Of a stretch of DNA of 64,000 nt, positions 12,185 through 25,438 are shown piece after piece; positions within the stretch are counted from its first letter, which is position 1; each line of letters opens with the position of its first letter. Position numbers and translations under genes: made by a program. The stretch comes from Amia ocellicauda (lineage: Eukaryota; Chordata; Actinopteri; Amiiformes; Amiidae): positions 1,071,001 through 1,135,000 of the forward strand of contig NC_089853.1 in the NCBI RefSeq assembly GCF_036373705.1, read 5' to 3'. Below the pieces are notes generated by a model that did no database searches, had not been told where the DNA came from, and saw nothing but the letters and a program-made list of their open reading frames with translations.

Positions 12185-12185
12185 A
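12050..12185. repeat. CT-rich simple repeat
   Basis: A pyrimidine-rich tract of CTCTCT and CCTCTC words follows the last PTS codons of copy A. Any protein read through it is low-complexity and not meaningful. Confidence 0.7.
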
Positions 12186-12408
12186 CCCTAACGTTATGCT
12201 TCAGCTCCTCCCTCTCCTACCTGAAGCACGTCACTTGTCCTGCCATATATTATTATTCCAATGTATTTTCTCTTGAGCCCTGACCCTGGCCCTCACTCTC
12301 CCTACACTGGGCTCATGCAGCTCTCTCCTGGCTGATCTCCCTGCGCCAACAAAACCACCCTCCAGCAACCAGAAAACTCACTTTTTCTGAACCTCCCTTT
12401 AGATCAGG

Positions 12409-12520
12409 GGTGTCCAAACTAACACCCTCGGGCCAAATATGTCCCGTTAATAATTTATAAAAGGCCCACATCATGGTCTGTAAATTAAAGTTAAATGTGG
12501 CCTGTATGAGAATTGTCCTC
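12409..12520 (+). repeat. hAT-like transposon end, remnant
   Basis: The words CAGGGGTGTCCAAAC at 12412 look like the terminal repeat of a hAT non-autonomous element, comparable with CAGGGGTGGCGAACC of the element at 58347. I did not find the matching right end, so the extent is uncertain. Confidence 0.4.
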
Positions 12521-13188
12521 CATAAAGCGGAAAAGTTAGGCTACAGCCTACAACAGACTAGTGTCGCTGCACAACTTGGTCTCACTAGAGAAACTTCAAC
12601 AGGCTAACATTTAGGCATTGCTGTTTTCTGATGTCCAATTAGGTACTTGCCTTTAGGAGGCAGGTCATATATGACACGCCTGATTGGGTAATTTACTTCT
12701 TTACAACATGGGACTAAGCACAGTGATGGCTCTGAAAGCTGGAATTCCAACTAAATTACCCAATCAGGTGCATCATATATAGACGTCAGAGAGCTTGTGA
12801 CAGGTTAGAATGATTTTAAACAAGAAATCAGGAAATATAATATTGGAGTTCGGACATGTTATGCAAGCAGACAGTCAGCTGTAAGATTGTCATTGTGAAA
12901 CAGTGGAATATCAGTAAAATATACAGTAGTTTTATTGATTTACATTTTGCATTGAATAAATAGTGGCACTAACATCCATACATATTGCATTTGCATTGTG
13001 TTTTCGTTATTCCAATGTAAATTTGAATTACATATAATATGTATGTTGTTTTTGTTTGTTGATGTACGTTTTGGCCAGGACACTCCTGTAAAAGAGATTT
13101 TTAATCTCAGTGAGTTATTTTCCTGATTAAATAAAGGTTAAATATGTTCAGGTGTATATGTGCTATTACACATACCTACCTATATAAC

Positions 13189-13189
<1 letters not shown>

Positions 13190-13244
<55 letters not shown>
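13190..13244. repeat. (AAT)n microsatellite
   Basis: An uninterrupted AAT/ATA trinucleotide run of about 55 bp. Confidence 0.95.
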
Positions 13245-13245
<1 letters not shown>

Positions 13246-13249
13246 TATT

Positions 13250-14283
13250 TTGCATTTGAATATAATCTTGCATATGAATATTATTAAAAAATACGTACGA
13301 AAATAGTTACCATGCTTACAGATGATAGATTGCAATCACCAACAGCGCATCCTGGACCAGACCAGGTTCCCTCATTGAAGACCCCACGCAAAGAGCATGA
13401 TCAGTTCTTTGTGAACAGACACACTCTTGTGACTCTGAACAAAAGCTGCCTGAAAACCAGCTTGACTGACTTCCACCTATGTGACATTTTGCAAGTGACA
13501 ACAAACAACGTTTCACCTGACTATAACAGACTTGGCACTAAGTCACAGCTTCACTGCTCAAATTAGTTTTGACACCAGTGGGTCAGTTCCCCAAGACAAG
13601 CCTAATGTTTTGATCAGCCTATAATGAGGATAAGTCCTGTGCCTTTTTATTTAGCATACTTCCCATGGTTGTAGTACTGTGAGTAGTAGCCTATTAATTA
13701 CTATTTTGTTACTGTGATGTGGCATACCTTTATGGAAACAACTTATTTTTATGTAGGCCTACCCATACTCTTTATTTTCTATGATTTCATATTCAATTCA
13801 CCCTACTTCGGGGGTGAATTGTTATTGAGGTCCATGTTATTGTATCTGTGAGCTGGTTTTCTGGTTTCAAATGATACCTCTCAGAGTCCTCTTTATCCCA
13901 GTGACTCAATGGGCCGAAACAAATAAAGGCCTGATAATCATCTTCCGCAACACACTAAGCAGACTTTCCTTCTGAGAACAGTAACCACAGGTCACAAGCT
14001 ATACTGGGAATTGTGGCAGTTGTCGGCACTTACTCCTATCTAGTTCCTCAGCTCTGGCCTGGCTGCAAAGCCTCGTACTGAAGGATGCAAATATGCCATG
14101 AACAAAGTGCTCTTCCACTGCAAGATGTTTTCAGAATCCCCACCAACAAAAAATTACTTTCACCTTTTGGAAAGGCAGTGACTGTTCATACAGGTTCTCC
14201 ATCCTGGATAAACATGCACACCACTGTTTGACTGCCCACAGGCAGGAACAAATATACAACAAATAATATTAATATAATTTTCC
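13250..14283. other. Non-coding spacer
   Basis: Short open frames are present but none has domain features, splice context or homology that I recognise. Confidence 0.4.
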
Positions 14284-14622
14284 ATGGGTGGCAAGGTGGT
14301 GTGGTGGTAAGCACTGCTGCCTCACAGCTCTGGGGGTCCTGGGTTTTAGTCCTGGCTCGGGGGTCCTGTCTGTGTGGAGTTTGCATGTTCTCCCTGTGTC
14401 TGTGTGGGTTTTCTCTGGGCACTCTGGTTTCCTCCCACTGTCCACAGACATGCAAGTTAGGTGAATTGGCCTTTCTAAATGGCTGTGTGTGTTGCCCAAT
14501 GATGGACTGGTGTCCTGACCTGGCTGTATTCCTGCCTTTTGCCCTATACCCGCTGGGATCAGCTCTGGCTTCCCCGCGACCCTCTCCAGTATAATTGGTT
14601 TCGAAGATAGATGGATGGATGG
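14284..14622 (+). repeat. SINE/LINE-tail repeat of the GGTGGC...GGATGG family
   Basis: It starts GGGTGGCAAGGTGGTGTGG and ends with GATGGATGGATGG, passing through the familiar internal words GTGTGGAGTTTGCATGTTC and CTGGTTTCCTCCCACTG. A second diverged copy lies at 23219-23540. This family is very common in fish genomes; open frames across it are not genes. Confidence 0.8.
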
Positions 14623-17600
14623 TTTTCCATACATCTACTGTGTAGTCTGACTACAATCCACAGGTCATGTCAATGAAACAAACACATTTTAGTTACACTG
14701 AGGGTGTTTTTTTTTTGTCTCTTTCTGCATCCTGTATTTATTTTCCACCTGAAAGATACATCTATATCTATCTTTAGATCTCTCTGTTTGCAGAGCTAAT
14801 TGACCATGATTCATGTGCACACCTGTGCCAATCAAACATGCATTCCTGCAGTATCGAAATTGGTAAATAATTGCAATCCTGTGGTGTTTTGGCACAGTGG
14901 AAAAACATATAGTGCTCGGCAAGGTGTGATCAGAATTGGATTATGCTCAACTTTGAAGTTCTATCCTGGTGTTTAGATAGGACTTGTCTGTGGTTTGGCT
15001 GCTTCACATCTGTCTTTCGGCTCGGCCAGAACAAGACACTTCAGAGCACATCCTGTCTCTATCATCTCAGATGAACTGAAACAGCTTGATGTCAATGTAA
15101 TTAACAAGTCACTAAGCGTATTGACATATCAGGCTATTTTTTCATGTTTTAGTGTAAATGTTATTGCCCAGTCATTCAAGGATGATTAATATATATACAC
15201 AAAATAACCACTGAGATATTATATATATATATAGCTTTTGAGAGATGTTTAAGTTGTATTATATTATATATAGCATTATAGCCTCCCCTGTGGCATGTCC
15301 AGGATTTCATACATGGGGGGGCAAAAGGAAAATAAGGGGTGGCACGACCAACTGGTTGGGTAAAGGATTAAATAATTTGAACATTCACTGGAAATTCGAT
15401 TTAGTTAACTCAGTGTATGTATGAACACAAACAACGATAAATAAATCTAAACAATATGATTCAGCTAGATACAGCCCTCTAATTTGAGATTCAGAAAATG
15501 CATTCAATTGTATTTATCCAAGACACAAACTTTATTGAAAATAAATAATTAATTTGCATATTAACTTGAATTGAAAAGGTTCAAATGTCATAGCCTGCTC
15601 TGAAATCAGATCATTTGAGAACGATAAACCAATGGGAAAATGGTAAATAAACATCTTGGACAGGTAAGAATAGTAGCAAGCTAGCTAAATAAATTCCAGA
15701 ATTAAGCTTAATCAACTAAAACACTATTAGGCCTATGATAATGAAGTTCTAGTGTTGTTTGTCAGTTAATTTTGCAACTATTTTTTGATGTTTGAGGAAA
15801 TACACAGAAACTTAATATATTGTTTAATAAAGAAACTTAATATATCCCCTTCATCTTCATCTTGTGTTACTCTGTCACATCTATTCAGCATGTAATGCCA
15901 AATAGATGTATCATAAACTCATTGAAATCTTATCTACCATAAAACAACACCACATAGTGGAAACGGATCTGTGATTGTTACAGCGTTTTGGACTGATCTC
16001 CATGTCTCAGAGAGAAGTAGACGATGAAATAATGGATAAGGCAAGCAGAGGCAGTGAGCTATAGCATCCTTACTGCCACTTTTATTGCATGTTAATTATG
16101 TTTTTTTTTTCCATACTAATATAGATGTTTATGAGCCATAGCAGCAATAACTTACTGTTAACCACGGTAATTAGGCTTAATAGATGTTCAGATGGTTTCA
16201 ATACAGCTAGCTAGCTAGTTACTTAGCATGAATATCCTGCATATGATCTGTATGGCTACTTATCGTTGGAAATGTTAAGTTGTGAAAACAGTACAATTAA
16301 CCCTTTCTAGACGGCCCATTCTAATTTCATTCAAATACGTACGATAACAAAATTATTAATTAGACAGTGAAAATTAGGCTAATTAAGTTCAAATTACCAT
16401 AAAATCCTGTTAGACTTCAGACAAAAATCCATCCGCCGTCAGCTCCCGAGTCGACAGTGGTTCTCATTCAGAACCGCGCCATTGACTGCACTGACCACAG
16501 GACAAATTAGAAAATAGACAAACATAGGGCTTATAAACCAATAAAAATGTGTTTTATAAAACCCTTCAATAGAACATTTTTGAAAGCTATGCCGCATTGG
16601 AGTATCCATGGTTTTGTTTAGTGTTTATTCTCGTCATGAAGATTACTGTATACCACATAATTGAAGTGCATTGTTACTGAAAAGTAAATAAAAAAGCTTT
16701 TAATGAAGAAATTAAATGTTTTCTGTAGATATTGACTGAGCAAGTGTGTGAGCGAATTACAATTTCAGAATCGGATTGCTAGCCAGGAAGTTTTGCATGG
16801 GTTCCGTGTCTCATTAAGATGTAAAACACAAAATAATTGAAATATGCTTCTACTAATATTTGAAACAATATTCGAAGCATACATCTCTGGTTCTTGAGAA
16901 TATTAAGATCAGTGGTGGACTCAAGATCTCAAAATCAAGCTTTAAGGCTAGATATTTCCAAGGGAATAGTGGGTCAGGAGTTCCGTAGTTGTAATCTCCA
17001 GAACTATCCAGCGGTACACAAAACACCTGAATATGACCAGGATACAGTTCCTGGATGGACTGTGTCTCTCATTCTGCTTCCTCCTCTGATATCAAGAGCA
17101 AGTGGCATCAAGGAAGAATGTTCAGTGTTTATGCCGAGTGTCAATATATTAAAAAAATGGAAAGGATCTCATTAAGGCAGCAGGGAGACGGACTTCAAAG
17201 GAGAGGTCCACTTCTGCGCATGGTGCTCTTCTCTGCACAGTGCATCAAATTCTGCCTAGAGCTCTTCTACAGAGCTGGTAGTTAAAGGGGCTTTTAGCCA
17301 GAGATGTATCATTAGCATTTGGATAAATGACAATGCTCTGAGCTCTGGACCCAATCTGTACATTAGAGGGTCTTTGTCATCTGACTTTTCACAGAGCCTG
17401 GGCTCATGAGCATGAGCGCCCACTCTCGAATCAGCTCCCTGTCGATGCGCAAGGCTAGGCTAGAAGGCCCGGGTGTGACCGTGTCTATTCTGTCTGTCTA
17501 TCCCCATGGTCGCATTTCATCGGCACCCAGAATTGCACTTTGGCATTCCCTCCTGGACCGCATTTTATTGGGACCCAGACTTCACCAGCCATCGCCACCC

Positions 17601-18457
17601 TGGGTAAAAGTCCAGGGCCGTTTATTGATCCCAGTCCACCCATGATCAGAACCCATTGTAATATCTGAGTAGATATGAAATCCCTATCTATCGTATGCAG
17701 ATTCATGATTTATAAGCCTGAAGGAGGCAGTCATTGCTTATTGAGGCTCGGTAATTGAATAATGAATCATAAGAACAAAGGCAACTCTGATATGATTGAA
17801 GCAAACCCAGAAGTTAAATATCAAAATAGTGAACAACAACTGCCTCACAACCACAGGTGTAACAGTGGATTAAAAAATTGTCCAGATTTTTCTTTAAAAA
17901 AAAGTTCTAGAACAACAGTAACAAACCAAGCAGACTACAGACAATAGGCACTTTTACACTGCCTTTTCTGATCCGGATCAAATGCATCAGAACATTTGAT
18001 CAGGATCAGTGGTGTTGCGTTTACACTACTATTTGATCAAGATCAACTTTCAGCCGCCGCAGGGGTCCTTGCATGCGCACTAGCAAGCAAGTCCAAACTT
18101 CATTATATGCATTTATTAAATGATTCCTTTATAACACGGCTATATCAAAAACTGTTATAAATGTTATTTATAATATGGGAAGTTGGAAAGGGTCTCTTAT
18201 CTGCGCCACTGATGCAGGTCTGCCTCCTACCTCAATGAAGTTGGCACCCCATGTGTTCAGAATATTAATAAATATATACGCATTAGTTTGTGCTGCATTT
18301 GTGCTGCTTTGTGCCGCAAAAATCATTGTTTGTGCCGGTATGGTTCCCAATATATTAAAGATTATATTTTATATCAACGTCCAAATCGTGCCAAAATAGT
18401 CTCGTTCATTTGTGCGACGTTCGTGCTGGTTTGTGCCGTTAAAATGTGTATGGCAAG
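14623..18457. other. AT-rich intergenic stretch without recognisable genes
   Basis: I see no conserved coding sequence. Only simple AT repeats (near 15210-15270) and scattered short frames are present. This separates mucin copy A from copy B. Confidence 0.5.
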
Positions 18458-19523
18458 CCGTTGTGACATTTAATCCATAATTGCTGATATCAAGAATACA
18501 ATTGCTGATATCAGCAATTCATGGTATGCCGTTGTGACATTTAATCCTCAACCAGATGTTAATTAGTATGCATTTTTGATATCAAGAATACAATTGCTGA
18601 TATCAGAAATTGAATTCTTGATATCAAAAATGCATACTAAATAGCATCCAGTTCTATTTTTGATATCAAAAATGCATAATAATTAGCTGCTTTCCGTGTT
18701 TTAGTCACTCCATTCTTCGGAAGAGTCCCTCAGTAGATGTGAATAACTCCGCTCTCAGACTGGCATCCTCTCATTGTTAATGTCTGACACTGCCCTGTTC
18801 ACTGTTGAGCAGCGTGAGCGGTATTGACATTCTCTACTGGCATTTTTCCTTTTTATTTGTGTGTTTCTCCTGGATACTTTGTACCATATGCATTTATCGT
18901 ATATCAAATGAAAGAACAAGTTGTTGCCTTTCATATTATAAAGCTAATCGGATGACAGAGTACAAACAAAAACTCGAGAAAATGCAAATTAGTCCTGTAC
19001 ACTATGAGAAATGGCCGATTTCGCAAGCCTGTATCTCAAGGAAAAGCTTACATACGCGAATCAGATATTGTTTGAAAGTTCCTGGTCTCTAGTTTCTATA
19101 TTTTATTTTATTTTATTATAATCATCTGAAAATAATGGGGTGGAGTGTAAAGGGTTAAGTTACACGTCAACTGAGTTAATTAGTATGCATTTTTGATATC
19201 AAAAATAGAACCGGATGCTATTTGGTATGCATTTTTGATATCAAAACATAAAACCAAAAGCTAATTAGTATGCATTTTGTATATCAAAAATAGAACTGGA
19301 TGCTATTTGATATGCATTTTTAATATCAAACATAAAACCAGAAGCTAATTAGTATGCATTTTTGATATCAAAAATAGAATGGGATGTTAATTACTATGCA
19401 TTTTTGATATCAAAAATAGAACCGGATGCTATTTAGTATGCATTTTTGATATAAAGAATTCAATTTCTGATATCAAAAATTGAATTCTTGATATCAGCAA
19501 TTATGGATTAAATGTCACAACGG
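18458..19523. repeat. Foldback with tandem GATATC-containing palindromic units
   Basis: The left end reads CCGTTGTGACATTTAATCC and the right end is its exact inverse, GGATTAAATGTCACAACGG. Between them lie many copies of a unit built around ATGCATTTTTGATATC and its complement, alternating with AATAGAACCGGATGCTATT. The unit is itself palindromic at GATATC. No transposase is present. It could be a non-autonomous transposon expanded by internal tandem duplication. Confidence 0.7.
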
Positions 19524-19865
19524 TGACATCACTCAGCACCCCATCAACATCCAAATTGCACCAGAATAGTCTCTTTGTTTGTGCTACGTTTGTGCCAGTT
19601 TGTGCTGTATTTGTTTTCATCAGTGCAGTTATAGATATTCATTTTTTAATTATCAACGATGACGTCACCTAGCACCCCATCAAACTCCAAATCCATCCAA
19701 AGTGGATTTGTGCCATGTTTGTGCTGGTTTGTGCAGCAAAAATAATTGTTTGTACCAACATGGTTTTTGAGATATTAAACATTATATTTTATTCACTTCA
19801 CAGTGGTCTCTGTCCTTTATGCTACGATTGTGCTGATTTGTGTTGTAAAATGCGTTCTCAGCCCA

Positions 19866-20145
19866 CTGTGTCAGCAGGGACACACGCACCCGGGGACTCA
19901 AATGGAAATTGGGCTTCAAGGCATTCAAGACAGAGAACAGGAGACACTTCTTCACACAGAGAGGCGTCACAATCTGAACAAACTCCCCAGCGATGTGGTA
20001 GAAGCTGAAAGTTTTGGGAACATTTAAAAATAGACTGGATAGGATCCATGGATCACTTAGATATTAATGGACACCAAACGAGCACGATGGGTCGAATGGC
20101 CTCCTCTCGTTTGTAAACTTTCTTATGTTCTTATGTTCTTATGTT
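19866..20145 (+). mobile_element. CR1-like LINE 3'-end fragment
   Basis: The sequence matches the 3' part of the LINE at 28410-28540 (ACACAAATGGAAATTGGG type words, then GGACACCAAACGAGCACGATGG) and ends with the tandem tail TTATGTTC repeated at about 20121-20145, the mark of CR1-like 3' ends. It is 5'-truncated. Confidence 0.8.
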
Positions 20146-20407
20146 CACTGCACCTTTTGCACTTTGATTACTTTGATTAAATACACCACATTTGCAAGTT
20201 TTCATTATTATTATTATTTTTTTTTAATATTTCTTGGCAGACACCCTTATCCAGGATGACTTACAACAAAAGTGAAATACAAAGTAACTAGTGTTCTCAC
20301 CCTCCAGTGAGATGTTTAATTGAATAATTTCATGGAGTATTTAAAGCCCCTGTGTCACCAGTTACGGGGTGGTCACTCCCAGGACAGTGCGGGTGAGAGG
20401 ACGGCCG

Positions 20408-20444
20408 GAGCAGTGAGCAGTGAGCAGTGAGCAGTGAGCAGTGG
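20408..20444. repeat. Short minisatellite AGCAGTG
   Basis: About five tandem copies of a 7-bp unit GAGCAGT/AGCAGTG. Confidence 0.85.
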
Positions 20445-20449
20445 GGAGA

Positions 20450-21242
20450 TAGAGCGGGCAAAGGAAGGCAGGCTATAGTTTTAGAATCGGTTATTCGTGT
20501 TTGTGTTTTGTGTATTTTAAAACATTGTAAACTGTTTATTTTAATTGATTTTAATTGAGTTTGTTCAGATTGTGACGCCTCTCTGTGTGATGAAGCGTCT
20601 CCTGTTTTCCGTTTTGAATGCCGAGGCGCTACTTAGTGTTACTTTTACCAATATTTAAACGTCTCTTATCTGCCCCACTGATGCATGTCTGCCGCCTGTC
20701 TGCCGCCTGTCTTTAAAACACTGCCGCACATTAACACGTCAGTCCAAACGTCTGTATATATCCAACTTCTGTCTTTATCTCGTTACAAATTATTATAACA
20801 AGTAACACCAACACACTTGAATATTGTTTCACAACCGAGGCATTGAAAATGAAAATAGTTATATATTTTTGCTAACATAAAATAACAAGCCATTTAGTGT
20901 TAGTTTTAACAGTATTTTATTTATAATATGGGCAGTAGGCAAGTGTCACCTATCTGCTCCACTGATGTGAAGGCTGTGTGTCTGCCCCCATCTCTAAAAC
21001 ACACGCCACCGCAGTGCATGCTGGGACTTGCGCCAGTCGAGTGTTTACACTGCCAGGATGAAATGCTACTGATGCATTTGATTGTCTGCTTGATATTTCG
21101 AACCCTCCTTAGCATAAACAAAGCAACTATTGTGGCTTTCTGCAAGCATAACTGTCTATAGACTGTGGACACTAAATACGAGAATGTACACTAAGACACC
21201 CAGCTTCACTCTTCATTTTTCTCATTTCTGTTCATTGGTCAG
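20450..21242. other. Upstream region of mucin copy B
   Basis: No confident coding sequence. The signal-peptide exon and promoter of copy B should lie here or further left, but I could not identify them. A segment near 20640-20720 and one near 20930-21010 resemble the repeat around 18180. Confidence 0.3.
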
Positions 21243-23991
21243 ACAACCCGGTGACTCCTGGCCAAAGAGTTACAATCATCCCAATGCAATGACCCAGACA
21301 TCAGTAATGCCAGGTAAGTTCAATATGGAGTGCATTCACTGGCATTACTAAAGGCCACTTACAATCTGATTGGGGGTACATGCTCCTCCTTCATTATCTG
21401 TTTGAGGTTGCTCACATAAGCTTTCTATTGAAATATCGTTATCAAATCCAAGACAATATCCCTGACTGCTAAAGTTACTGGCTTGCTAAGTTAACCACAA
21501 CAGCTGTCAACAACAGTGTATGTAGCCAGTATCAACACAACAGTACAATACAAATTCAAGCTTCTTAAACACTGTGTTTACCTGTGGTCTAATCTGGGAC
21601 ACATTTCTTCCTAAATTCTCTAAGAAAATCTTTTCGAGGACTGTGAGATAACAAAAATCAAACATTAGCCAAACCAAACAAAAAATACATATCAAATCAA
21701 TCAATACATTTTTATTTGTAGAGCGCCCTTCGCAGGTTAGCCACAGAGTGCTTTACAGACTGGTAAACATACAACAAATGTACAGCAAAATAAAATACAT
21801 AAATACAATAAAATAAAATAAATAAATATGATATAATGTGCATGGGTTAATTATGGTATACAAAAATACGGGTTAAACTGCAATCAACCTGCAAAAGGGG
21901 AATTACCTATGTTAACAGCATCCAGCTCATTGATGTCTCTGCCCCACCTCTCCCCCAGGAGTGAGCCTGATGCACAATGGCCAGGTGTGCAGCACGTGGG
22001 GTAACTACCACTTCAAGACATTCGACGGAGACATTTTCCAGCTGCCGTCCTCCTGTAACTACGTCCTGAGCTCCCAGTGCAAGAGCAGCTAAAAGGACTT
22101 CAACATCCAGCTGCGGCGCCAGGTGGTGAACGAGCTGCCCACCATCACCAAGATCACCATGAAGCTGGACGGCACAGTCCTGGAGCTCGGCAGCGACTCC
22201 ATCGCCGTCAACGGGAAAGGGTGAGTACTTTGAGTACCTCCGGTCAGTCATAAAGCTGGGGTGACCCTGCAGGATGCAGCCGCACCATGTGAATGCAGAA
22301 CTATGAACACCGTCTAATTGTTTCTATGTATCGTGTTGAAAATGAAATGGTTATATCTGGGCATGAGACATAAGATTTGTCTTCAGCCTTGATCGTCACT
22401 CAACAGTACACTCATTTTGTGACAACGAGAGGATCTTTCTGTCACTCCTTATAGTTACTCACCGCTTATTTACCTCTAACCAGAATACCACTTTCATTCC
22501 TTCCAGGGTGACCCTGCCGTTCAGCCAATCTGGAGTTCTCATTGAGAAGACCAACTCCAACATCAAGATCACTGCCACGCTGGGTCTGGTTGCCATGTGG
22601 AATGGAGACGATGCCTTCCTGGTATAAATCTACCTACGACCTACATTCTAGCAATACACACACACTCAATACACACACTCATTATACAAACTTTGGCAGG
22701 TTGTCAGGCCACAGCGCACTCTGCCAAATGTCCACTTCCTATTTCTACTGACTTTAAGCATACAGGCTTTAAATGTAGGTTTCATAACAATAATTATGTT
22801 AGCTCATCCCTCCTGTATGTCCCGCCATCAACAATCTCCAAACACACAGTGGGTCTCTCACAGCAAGTGTATGAGCAATCTCTTCTATTATGTTTGGTGA
22901 TGTAGAGGTGGTATCATTGGAACGACACCAATCTAAGTGAAGTACCTTGCTCAAGGGTACAACAGCACTACCCCACCCAGGAGTAGTAACACGTCACTCG
23001 CTTCATATATACTATATGCATACATACTTATCATATTGATTCCAACAATCTGTTCCTATTTGATATGGATAAAAACATATTCATAATGCTTCATGCCAAG
23101 TTACATGAAATTAGAAATATGATTGAAAATATTAAATTCTCTCAAAACCAGCAGTGAAATATATACTATATTTGCTAAACTTGTACCAATGTATCTCTTT
23201 GTTAATATAACTTTATTGGGCGGCATGGTGGTGCAGTCGTTGGTGTTGCTGCCTCACAGTGTTAGGGTCCTGCGTTCAAGTCTGTTCGGGGCCTGTCTGT
23301 GTGGAGTTTGTATGTTCTCCCTGTGTCTGTGTGGGTTTTCTCCAGGCACTCTGGTTTCCTCCCACCATCCAAAAACATGCCAGTTAGGTTAATTGCCCTG
23401 TAGGTATGTGTGTGTTGCCCAGCAATGGACTGGCATCCTATCCTGGGTGTATTCCTGACTTGCAGCCTATGCCTGCTGGGATCAGCTCTAGCTTCCCCAC
23501 AACCCTTGCCAGGATAAGTGGTTTCAAAAATGGATGGAATATGATTTTATTTTACAATACTACACATTATGAAAAAACATTTCCAGAAGAGCTTTTCTAG
23601 ATTTCATACCATGTGAAAGTCACTCTGTGCCTTGTGTTGTGCAGCTGGAGATGAACGAAAAATACAGGAACCAGACCTGTGGGCTCTGTGAGGACTTCAA
23701 TGGGGTCCAGCTCTATGATGAGTTCATTAAAGATGGTAAGCCACCTCTACCTGCGACAGAAGGACACTGAGTGACTGTAGAACAGTATGTCAGCTTCAGC
23801 TGTCAGTGTTATATCACATTGCATTAAATGGAATATCAAGATATCTCTGATACAAAATTCAAATTCTCAAACTCACTTTTAAAGGCATGAAAATATCTCC
23901 CCTTGACTTTGGACACTTCTGGAAGATGGACAGCCCCACAGAAACCTGTGAGGAACCCACACCTGTGTCTGATAAGAACTGCTCAGGGCTG
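21243..23991 (+). pseudogene. Mucin copy B: N-terminal segment and VWD1 (5 exons)
   Basis: Exons at 21243-21313, 21959-22220, 22507-22621, 23645-23735 and 23885-23991 join in consistent phases. After a short linker (QPGDSWPKSYNHP) they encode VWD1 ([51 protein letters not shown]), ending SPLDFGHFWKMDSPTETCEE. This is the canonical D1 assembly of MUC2/MUC5-type mucins. An in-frame TAA at 22090-22092 sits where the family has a tyrosine before the DFNIQLRR motif. The rest of the exon is well conserved. No signal peptide exon was recognised upstream. Confidence 0.88.
23219..23540 (+). repeat. SINE/LINE-tail repeat, second copy
   Basis: It starts GGGCGGCATGGTGGTGCAG and runs through GTGTGGAGTTTGTATGTTC to AAAATGGATGG, matching the copy at 14284. 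It lies in the intron between the third and fourth VWD1 exons of copy B. Confidence 0.8.
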
Positions 23992-24299
23992 GTAAATGTC
24001 TTAATTCCTCTCTTGCTCCAAAGCTCACGAAAGAAAATGAACAGATATTGTTCAGATATGCCTTCTCAATGTCACGATCAATTCCAAGATAAATGCCTGA
24101 ATGTTAAAGTCACTGGCTCAGTTACTTAACCACAGTAACAACACAGTAGCCATTATCACCTCAACAGCACAATGCAAATTCAAGTCTCTTAAACAGTGTG
24201 TTTGCCTGTGGTAAATTAAGTCACTGTGTGGTTTACTGCATTACAGTGTCATTACAGGTGCAATAAATCCCTGTCCTTGTTGCTCTTTCCTTGTCACAG

Positions 24300-25168
24300 A
24301 CATCAGTGTGTGAGCAGCTCCTGTCCAGCCCGGCCTTCAGCAGCTGTATGAGCTTGGTCTCCATTGACTCCTTCATCCAGTCCTGTGTCAAATACATGTG
24401 CCACTGTGGCAGCAGCACTTTCTGCCTGTGCAACACACTGTCTGAATACTCCCGGCAGTGTGTGCACAGCGGCGGACAGCCGCAGCAGTGGAGGACCACA
24501 GAGTTCTGCTGTATGTCTCCCCCCAATCTTCTGCTACTGTCTTCTTGTGTTATTTTACTGAAGGAAGCATTAGGCTTCATGTAGAGCTGTCATGAAAATG
24601 AAGAAAGTCACGGTGCAGCTGCATATAAAACTAGACAATCCATTAAACCTGACTGAAACCTCCTGTGTTCTGCAGCTAAGAAATGCCCTTTCAACATGGA
24701 GCACCAGGAGTGTGGGATCCCCTGTGCTGATACCTGCTCCAACCCAGAGAGAGGCCAGCTGTGCGAGGACCACTGCACTGACGGCTGCTTCTGCCCCCCA
24801 GGTACCTGCTGCTCCACTGGCTGGAGCTCCTCTCTCTGCTCTGCACTGCTCTTCAGCCTCACACTGCTTGTCGCCCTGTTGTGACGTGACTGTGCAGCGA
24901 TTGGCGAGCTTGTGTGTTTTGTATGATTACAGCTGTACTAGCCTGGATTACTGTATGTTATTATACTAGAGCAAAGTCAAGTTCTAGGTCTTCCTGGCTT
25001 CATACACTCTGATAGGGCTTTTCCTGACTGACTGTGATTGTCTTCCTAAGGCACTATCTTCGATGACATCAACCAGACTGTCTGTGTCCCAGTGCAGCAG
25101 TGCTCCTGCAGCCACAATGGAGACACATACAAACCTGGAGAGTCCTACTCCAGCCACTGCAGCCACTG
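24300..25168 (+). pseudogene. Mucin copy B: C8-1, TIL1 and E1 (3 exons)
   Basis: Exons 24300-24510, 24676-24801 and 25051-25168. The first encodes a C8 domain (SVCEQLLSSPAFSSCMSL, YMCHCGSSTFCLCNTLSEY). The second is a TIL module ([30 protein letters not shown]). The third is an E module (TVCVPVQQCSCSHNGDTYKP). Cysteines and phases look intact, so this block is locally undamaged, but it follows the stop in VWD1. Confidence 0.88.
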
Positions 25169-25438
25169 GTGAGCAGGGGCCCACTTTCTGTCCTCTGTCA
25201 CAGGGCGCAGGCCAACATGCATAATCAGACAACATCATCAAGGGAGACAAGACATGTATCTGGCTAACTGAAACAGTATTGAAGAGAAGAGTATGTTTTC
25301 ACCAACCTATAAGTATGAATACATTAATAAATAACAATAATACATCTGATAGAGCATCTGAGCTACTCTGCAAATACTTTGACTGAAAAAAGGTTTTGAT
25401 GCAACGCAACACGTGCCTCCAGCAAATGTATACATCAG

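Noticed and set aside
14301-14594. Open frame through the GGTGGC-type repeat
   Set aside because: The same frame recurs in the repeat copy at 23123-23392; it is a by-product of a dispersed repeat.
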